Positions 58,026 to 64,000 of a stretch of 64,000 nt of DNA are shown here, one piece after another. Each line of letters opens with the position of its first letter. Within the stretch, counting starts at the first letter, position 1. Origin of the DNA: Micrasema longulum (taxonomy: Eukaryota > Arthropoda > Insecta > Trichoptera > Brachycentridae); assembly GCA_022494885.1 (NCBI GenBank), contig JAGVSM010001185.1, positions 23,823-87,822 of the forward strand, in the 5' to 3' direction. The position numbers and the translations under genes were made by a program. The notes under the pieces were generated by a model. The model searched no databases. It was given only the letters and a program-made list of their open reading frames with translations, and was not told where the DNA came from.

Positions 58026-58124
58026 GATGGTAGTAGTAGTATGAATTTTTTCATACATTTTGGAGAAACTTCGCTTACAATTTATTTATTTTTTAATAAA
58101 AAGAAATATTTGCGTTCTTACGAT

Positions 58125-58273
58125 TTCCCAAATATTTAATTTTGAGGGCCATTTTCAACGAGTTGTAAATAACTCACTATTAGAAAATGGAATCAAGTTG
58201 GGGTAGAGTGGGATTCGAACCACAGACCTTTGGTCCGTGAGTCCGAGACACTAGCCACAGGACCACAACCCGA
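58125..58273 (-). mobile_element. SINE-3 copy
   Basis: Head at 58273 ('cgggttgtggtcctgtggctag'), box B complement 'gggattcgaacc', body 'aatcaagttccattttctaatagtgag'-like and 'caacgagttgtaaataactcac' at 58160-58185. Confidence 0.75.
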
Positions 58274-58582
58274 TCATTTAAATTCTCAAATTTTTTCCGC
58301 ATGTAAGAAAACCTTTTTTATAGCCAATTTTGCGTAGCGCTGAATTTTCTTATTGTTGACAATATTTTTGTTCGGTATGTCCGAGATGTAGCTCGTAATA
58401 AGGGTGAATAAATTTATATAGAAAATCATAAACTAAACTGTCAACTAATGTTTCCTCATTATATCCGAGATCTCGCAATTTTGTGAGTGTTATAATTAAG
58501 TTCAACGGCATTTTCAAATCAATAAATTAGGCTGTCGCACCCTGTGTAATACTGCTTTAATAAATTTTGATGCTGTTTCCAG

Positions 58583-58757
58583 GCTTCGTCTGGCGGTCGA
58601 GGTCGTGGTTACGGGGGCAAGAACAAGGAGCTTCGCAGACCAGGTCACTCGGAGATAGAAACTCCTCCCACCGCAGTCTCCCAGCGACTTCATCAAACGC
58701 CCGTTGTGCCACCGAGCCTTCAGACTCTGACACCGAACCCCCCCAATCACAGATCAA
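58583..58757 (+). CDS. Unknown plus-strand gene, exon a
   Basis: I do not recognise the protein. After an acceptor TTTCCAG the frame reads ASSGGRGRGYGGKNKELRRP, then a proline/threonine-rich stretch (TPPTAVSQRLHQTPVVPPSL). The frame stays open until a stop at 58778. A donor CAA|GTATAT at 58757 leaves one base of a codon, which the next exon at 61531 completes in phase. The start of a LINE relic lies immediately downstream, so the donor is the weak point. It looks like a disordered RGG/Pro-rich segment. Confidence 0.5.
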
Positions 58758-59095
58758 GTATATATCAAAAGCCTTATTAAGACTAGCCAACAAGAAGCCT
58801 TACCAATACTCTACAGACGGACTTTTTACAGAATTTCCAGTACTAGACATAAGACAAATATACATAAAGACGTTTCCATCAAAAGCCTGACAGACATAAT
58901 GACGGACTACAAATTTACGACACTAGGCAAAGACAAAAGACAATACTTCTGCTCCCAAAGAAAAAAACAAATTACGGACAAAGGCATTATACTTTTCTGG
59001 CCCCTAAGCTATACAACTTTTTAAGCAAGGACATATTGGGGAACAAAATGAAAAACAATATTTTCAAAGCTTGAGTCCATAAATGGATTGCTAAA
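58758..59095 (+). pseudogene. LINE ORF2 C-terminal relic
   Basis: YISKALLRLANKKPYQYSTD, FPVLDIRQIYIKTFPSKA, then in other frames HYTFLAPKLYNFL and a KNNIFKA / WIAKKTRQEAEEY end. This is the typical 'vlniRqly.k', 'fy.aP.lyN.L' LINE ending, frameshifted. Confidence 0.55.
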
Positions 59096-59519
59096 AAGAC
59101 TAGACAGGAAGCTGAGGAATATGTTTCATATATCAGAATATAATTTTAGTTTCTTGAAAGTCCTTTCTCGTTTTATTGTTGTAGGTTTGTTTTAGGATCT
59201 TTTTTCATATTTCTTTTGAATTTTTACACAACAATTGATGTGATAGTATGTATGTATGTAAAAAATTATATTGAGTGTACCTATTGTATAAATATTTTCT
59301 TTTGTAAACTATGTATTTGTATTTTATATTGGATAAAAAATGATAAATAAAAAATCTTCAATCACAAAAATATATGCACTTAGTCGGGCTTATTGCTAAA
59401 AGCAATTCGCTAGCCCAAAGCAACAGTGAGATATCTCTGAAGAACATATTCTGAGATAGTTGGACTTTGAGGTGTGCGAAGGGTCTGATTGAATTAAATT
59501 ATTTGAAGTAGATTTGAGA

Positions 59520-60150
59520 AAGTTGACAGCTTTAAATACTCGGGAGTTCACATAACTGAGGATGGAAGCATGCATAAAGAGCTCGCAACCCGCCTAGGAA
59601 TTGCTGGAGTAACTTTTAACATGATGCGTGTTGTCTGGAACTCTAGTCTATACTCGGTCAAAACGAAATGCCGAGTATTCAACTCTTGTATAATGCCAGT
59701 TCTCCTATATGGGTGCGAATCTTGGCACCTTACCAAAGCTCAAAACACCAAACTTCTGAGTTTTGAGTGTAAGTGCTTGAGAAGAATATTAGGTATAAGG
59801 TTGTTCGATTTTATAACTAACATTGAAGTCCGAGAACGGACGCAGCAGCCTCCTATAACGAGCGTCTTGAGGATGCGGCGGTGGATCTGGCTTGGACACG
59901 TGCTGCGCATGCCTCAGGAGAACCTAAACCCTAGTTGCCTCTTCTTCAAACCTGCGGGATCATGCCGTCCTGGAAGGCCGTCAATGACGATCTTTAGACT
60001 TTATTCGGCGGAATTAAGGGGCGCTGGATTGACATGGGAAGAAGCGAGAGTGCTGGCTGGCGATAGGGTCTCCTGGAGGCAACTGGTGCTGTCCACATGC
60101 TCCACTTAGGAGCGGATGTGGAAAATAAGAAGAAGAAGAAACAGAGCAAA
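59520..60150 (+). pseudogene. LINE ORF2 C-terminal region, long intact frame
   Basis: The frame from about 59528 includes FKYSGVHITEDGSMHKELAT, CIMPVLLYGCESWHLTKAQN, CKCLRRILGIRLFDFITNIE, RRWIWLGHVLRMPQENLNPS and GRPSMTIFRLYSAELRGAGL, with the stop at 60109, then a (gaagaa)n tail at 60128-60142. At least 180 codons are undamaged, so this is a young copy. It is truncated before the RT palm. Confidence 0.75.
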
Positions 60151-60374
60151 GTACACACTTCTGATAAAAGGATTGGTGTTTGCCAATTAATAAGTGTTTG
60201 CGGTTTCACTGAGGATTGGACGAGGTGTAAAGAATACCTCGTCCTAGGAGTGGAAAATTTAGAGTAGACTGTATTGTTGGGGAAGAAAGGTTGCGCAACT
60301 CCACCAACCTGCTGATGATGAGACGTGACATTTTCACAATGGTATATTATCTAACTTCAATCTTTTATTATTCT

Positions 60375-60765
60375 AAAACATTCATTTCGAAGCGGTGCAA
60401 CATCGTTTGCTAAAAAAAGTAGCATGGATGGTTGGCCTCGAGAGGGGCGACTACACTTGCGGAGAAATGGACTCAATGTTCAAAATCTCAGGTCTACAAA
60501 AATGTAGAAACAGCATTGACTCCATATTCATGTTTAATTTGCTAAATAGCTTAATTGATGTACCAACGTTACTGGAACAAGTGACATTCAATGGCCCGAT
60601 TCGCCGGTTGCAAAATAATTATGCTGTTCCTTGATCAGCATGCACAAACTATGGCTTGCATGCGCTAATGTCCCTATTGTGTCACATTGTAAACTCGAGA
60701 CAAGATCTGGACTTTTTTGGTGTAAGTCTTTCTAGATTTAATCAGTCACTATAGTCCTTAAAATA
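60375..60765 (+). pseudogene. CR1/jockey-group LINE C-terminal fragment
   Basis: AVQHRLLKKVAWMVGLERGD, then MFKISGLQKCRNSIDSIFMF and LEQVTFNGPIRRLQNN. After a shift it gives IVNSRQDLDFFGVSLSRF. Same family as 36182-37612 and 25640-27160. Confidence 0.7.
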
Positions 60766-60769
60766 TAGC

Positions 60770-61530
60770 TTGATTAGAATGATAGCTGTCAAACTAATTT
60801 CATTAGTGATGGGAAATTACTGATCACTGATCAAATCGATTTCATTAGTTATTTCATGCAATCATGAAACTCTGTCTCCGAAAATTGATATAAAAAACGC
60901 AAAAACAAGCCGGTTATAGTGTGTTTAACACAATTATTCAACAAAAAATGAGACATTTATACTTTTTTCATGAACAACATCAAATGAATTATTTTTTTAT
61001 TCGATCAATTTACATTGATCAATTTGTCCCATCTCTAACGTTTTTGCAAAATGATGTAACCTTGTAAGAACGTCGTTAATAATTAGGTTTCTTTTAGTTT
61101 TAACGCTGATTTAATATATTTATTTTGATTTATGTTTCTAGCATTGTATTAAAAAAATTAATTAACACGCCAGATACAAATGATTTTTCATGTGTCAATA
61201 TGAATAACTCTTTTGACGTTATTACAAAGTTATGTCGTCACTTTTTCTGACAACTGTCATTCTAATCATGTTACATTTTAAGGACTATCAATAGGTACGT
61301 AAATAAATATCAGCGTGTGTATCTCAAAATAGGAAAGTTCAATCTTATCTCACTGTCCCTTTAAGCTAGTGCGTATCTTCCAGCCAAAAAAAAAAAACAG
61401 ACTGATCCAAAGTAAAAATTGGTCAAAATTTGTACTTTAAATAAAAATATTTTATGTAATACCGTTTATTTTTTTACAACTGGCCTAATTTACGAAAGTC
61501 ACTGTCTATATAATTAATTGTTTGTCGTAG
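60770..61530. other. Intron of the unknown gene, no feature recognised
   Basis: AT-rich. It contains an A run at 61386-61398. Confidence 0.35.
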
Positions 61531-61742
61531 CTCCGAATGCCGCGAGAGCGCAGAAACCCAGCATGGGCAGCGGCCAGCAGTACGGAGCGACAGTCCACGT
61601 GCTGAACCAGCCCTCCGAACAGGGGCTGGCCAGGAAGGTCTCCCAGGAGGAGAGGAACTTCTGCGGAACGGGCAGCCTCTCGGATGAGAACAGCCAATCG
61701 GTGCTCTACATCGATGAGAGATACGCGTTCCTGATTAAGCAG
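61531..61742 (+). CDS. Unknown plus-strand gene, exon b
   Basis: Acceptor GTCGTAG and donor CAG|GTAATC bound a GC-rich 212-bp frame in AT-rich DNA. It encodes PNAARAQKPSMGSGQQYGAT, VHVLNQPSEQGLARKVSQEE, RNFCGTGSLSDENSQSVLYI and DERYAFLIKQ. The last part is helix-prone. The base composition change and exact splice signals make it a convincing exon. No family motif was recognised. Phase is 2 in, 0 out, compatible with exons a and c. Confidence 0.75.
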
Positions 61743-61814
61743 GTAATCAAGCTATGATAAAATAGACAGTAAAATTCTGTGTTATCTCTCATAACATTAT
61801 GGAAATATGACGTT

Positions 61815-62130
61815 CTACGAATACCGATAAAAATATGTGACATTTATTTAGAAAAATTAATTGTATTTTCAAAATCAATGTGAATATTGTGGAGAATTGT
61901 TTTCATACATAACAAAAACGCGACATGTTTGGTCTTGACAATTGTGACGTCAAGATTCGTGACTATTTTCTACTTAAATTTAAATGGTCACAAATAAAGT
62001 TCAAAATTTACCCAAATCATGACATATTAAGGACGTGGCCATGTGGCCAACGCAATGACCGTTTTTGCGGGAATCAAATTTAAAAAATATTTTTTATGCT
62101 TCTAATGAGTAGCCAAATATGACTTTTTTA
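61815..62130 (+). repeat. Repeat family G copy
   Basis: Same ordered blocks as 4331-4970 ('acgaataccgataaaaatatgtg', 'caaaatcaatgtgaatattgtggagaa', 'gccaacgcaatgaccgtttttgcggga'). Confidence 0.65.
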
Positions 62131-62154
62131 ATTCTAAAACTGCTATTTTTATTT

Positions 62155-62500
62155 CTTACTTATTGCATTTAGCCGGCGGTTGGCAAGCCAAATGTCAAGA
62201 AAAGCAGTCCCCATAGTAATGGTTTTTAATTTAATTTTCACTTTTTTGTATTAGATACTCCTTACTATTTTGCAAATGCAATAAACTGTATTATTTTTTA
62301 TAGTAAACGCCGATTTTTCGCCAATGAACTGTATTTATTTACAAGGAAAACAAAAAAAAAGCCGACACGAGCGTTAACTTGGTGATAACACACGCGTTGA
62401 CTTATGACTGCTATAACTTAAGCAAGTTCATTGTGATCGCTCAAATACTTAACATGATTTTAAGCACATCGATAGTTATTTGTGATTGAACTACATATCA
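62155..62500 (-). mobile_element. Foldback family F, second copy (one arm)
   Basis: Reverse complement of 13962-14300, from 'gcatttagccggcggttggcaagcc' to 'gatagttatttgtgattgaactac'. One terminus is missing. Confidence 0.75.
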
Positions 62501-63023
62501 TCGGTAGTACGCACAAGACCTTTCCTGTAAGACCATTTTTTGCGATATGTTTACAAACCAGAATAAATAAAAAGTATGAGTAAATATGCTTTTTCTTGAA
62601 TACACATATCTGGTATAGATTTGTCTTATCCTTTAGAGTATAAAACACGGGTGTCCACTTTTTGCCGTTTTGAAGTTAAAAATGCAGAAATTTATTTATT
62701 TATTTTATTTTATAAACATAAACGGCAAATCTGCCTTTTACAAACATTTATAATATTAACATATTTGGCTTAATATATATATTTTTTTTTAAAACATGAA
62801 TTTCTTTATACCCAAGATTTATAAAAAAAAAAAAATTAAACCAAAAATTATACAAGATTTATATTTAAAAAAATAACCTAATAATTATACAGCGTATTCA
62901 GTAGAAAGTTTAAATAATAAAACATTCTACAGTAATACAACAAGAAAATCATAAGTACTGTTTCACAAAGCTAGGCAAAGTGTATACATATATATTATGA
63001 AATGCATGAATAAATAAATATAA

Positions 63024-63340
63024 TTACCATTCACCATCTTTGAAAAAGTTCAAAAGGTTTGTTCTATAGGAACAATACCCTACACTAAATATATCAGATA
63101 CGTGGGAATAACTATTGCCGAGTTCGTGAAGTCTATTTAATACTGGATTACAAGTATACACTGTCCGTGAATTGTTGCTACAAAACGGTGGCACCTGTCT
63201 AGTCGTTCTTCCGGGCACCCTGAAGTTGATGAGAGATAATAGTTCAGGGCAATCCCATATTGAATTTACAATTTTGAATAAATTTAAAAGGTCTATAATT
63301 TTTCTTCTATCGTTGAGTTTTAACAAATTTAATGTTTTTA
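63024..63340 (-). pseudogene. LINE C-terminal remnant (49930 family)
   Basis: Minus strand: LKLNDRRKIIDLLNLFKIVN, SIWDCPELLSLINFRVPGRT, PVLNRLHELGNSYSHVSDIF, RTNLLNFF. Compare KLNDLLFLFKILNSIFDCSE in the 49930 copy. Lies in the intron between exons b and c. Confidence 0.65.
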
Positions 63341-63799
63341 CTAAAAAATCGTAATTTAAAAATTCATGACTGATTCTAAGTTTGATGATTGCAATAAGCC
63401 CTTTTATATGTCAATTAAACACCAAAGTCGGAAGAACTGATAGCCTGTTAATGACTGTCAACGGGCTAGCTTCTTCTGAAGAGTTTTAAGTGGTTTTCTC
63501 TTCCTGATTGGCCCACAATAGAATATCCCACTTGAATTAACCTTGTACATAATAAGAAAGGTAAATAAAATTGCAACTCCCATAAAAAATATAAATAAAC
63601 ACCATCGACAGTAATGGCTTCCGTGCTGGAGCATTGTCCAGCGTTCCGCAGTGGTCAGCGACCTGTCGTGAGTAAACCATTGCAGGTTTCAACTTGTCAC
63701 TCGGTATTTTGCCCGTAGCCACATTAGGTACTTAATGCAGACACATCAGCCCGACTAATCAACTCAAAGCACAGACTTGACTGTATTTTTTTTTATCAG

Positions 63800-63903
63800 G
63801 TAAGCCTGCTGTCTGCCCAAGATGATGGAATTCTTACCAATCAGAAAGTACACCATATAGAAACAATCCTGACCAAGTCGTGCACGCAACCGCAGATGCT
63901 GAG
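63800..63903 (+). CDS. Unknown plus-strand gene, exon c
   Basis: Acceptor TTTTTATCAG and donor GAG|GTACGT. In phase 0 after exon b it reads VSLLSAQDDGILTNQKVHHI, then ETILTKSCTQPQMLR. Leucine-rich and helix-prone, continuous with FLIKQ of exon b. The gene runs on beyond the window. Confidence 0.7.
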
Positions 63904-63939
63904 GTACGTAAACCATCACAGATCTATTTAAATTTATTT

Positions 63940-64000
63940 CAACAGAGAGGGAAAACATTTTTGAGAAGGCAATATGGAAGTCTAGGCATTTACAGGGCTT
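63940..64000 (+). mobile_element. MITE-A, cut by window end
   Basis: 'caacagagagggaaaacatttttgagaaggcaatatggaagtctaggcatttacagggctt' is the start of the family. Confidence 0.75.

Larger units (their letters stand above)
55045..58582. other. Intergenic region between two probably divergent genes
   Basis: It should contain the export-adaptor promoter (reading left) and possibly the 5' part of the plus-strand gene. A CpG-containing patch at 56765-56850 is the only GC-rich stretch. SINE and LINE fragments occupy 57403-58275. No TATA box could be assigned. Confidence 0.4.

Noticed and set aside
58514..58793. Minus-strand frames of 78 codons
   Set aside because: Antisense to exon a of the plus-strand gene, which has proper splice signals and phase agreement.

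Overview
The window looks like nuclear DNA of an insect or other arthropod, probably with a large, repeat-rich genome. It is AT-rich. Its few coding exons are short and bounded by consensus GT/AG splice sites, and most of the rest is mobile-element debris: tRNA-headed SINEs, 5'-truncated non-LTR retrotransposons, mariner, pogo/Tigger, PIF/Harbinger and P-like DNA transposons, foldback MITEs and LTR remnants. I see no operons, ribosome-binding sites, rRNA, genuine tRNA genes or CRISPR arrays. The order of insect cannot be fixed by eye.

Host genes. The best supported is a four-exon minus-strand gene (coding 55044 down to 48262). Its joined frame is 369 residues. It starts with a UAP56-binding motif (MSLDDIIK), continues through RGG and RS tracts, and ends SLSDRFTNM, so it resembles the UIF/FYTTD1, CHTOP and ALY family of mRNA-export adaptors. 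A second gene of unknown identity lies on the plus strand at the right edge (exons 58583-58757, 61531-61742, 63800-63903, phases compatible) and runs out of the window. A short exon at 44963-45033 encodes the start of a THAP zinc finger. A single-exon frame with a strong signal peptide (8438-8788, minus) is a candidate secreted peptide.

Left third (1-28 kb): repeats only, apart from the secreted-peptide candidate. They include SINE families, LINE 3' ends, a 2.7-kb foldback (18075-20745), a TA-flanked MITE (23869-24629) and two near-perfect hairpin MITEs with TTA target duplications (25291-25533, 26808-27040).

Middle (28-36 kb): a composite bounded by the same hairpin-MITE termini (27981 and 36097). 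It holds a decayed MADF/Myb-like exon at one end and a decayed PIF/Harbinger transposase at the other, with gypsy, foldback, LINE, SINE and P-like transposase sequence between them. I read it as the wreck of an autonomous relative of the hairpin MITEs.

Right (36-64 kb): a frameshifted LINE reverse transcriptase (36182-37612), a minisatellite, hammerhead-like motifs, an internally deleted mariner (41877-42554), a pogo/Tigger relic with TIRs (46836-47927), then the export-adaptor gene. Its third intron carries an exact 717-bp solo LTR with a 5-bp target duplication (51581-52297). The unknown plus-strand gene follows.
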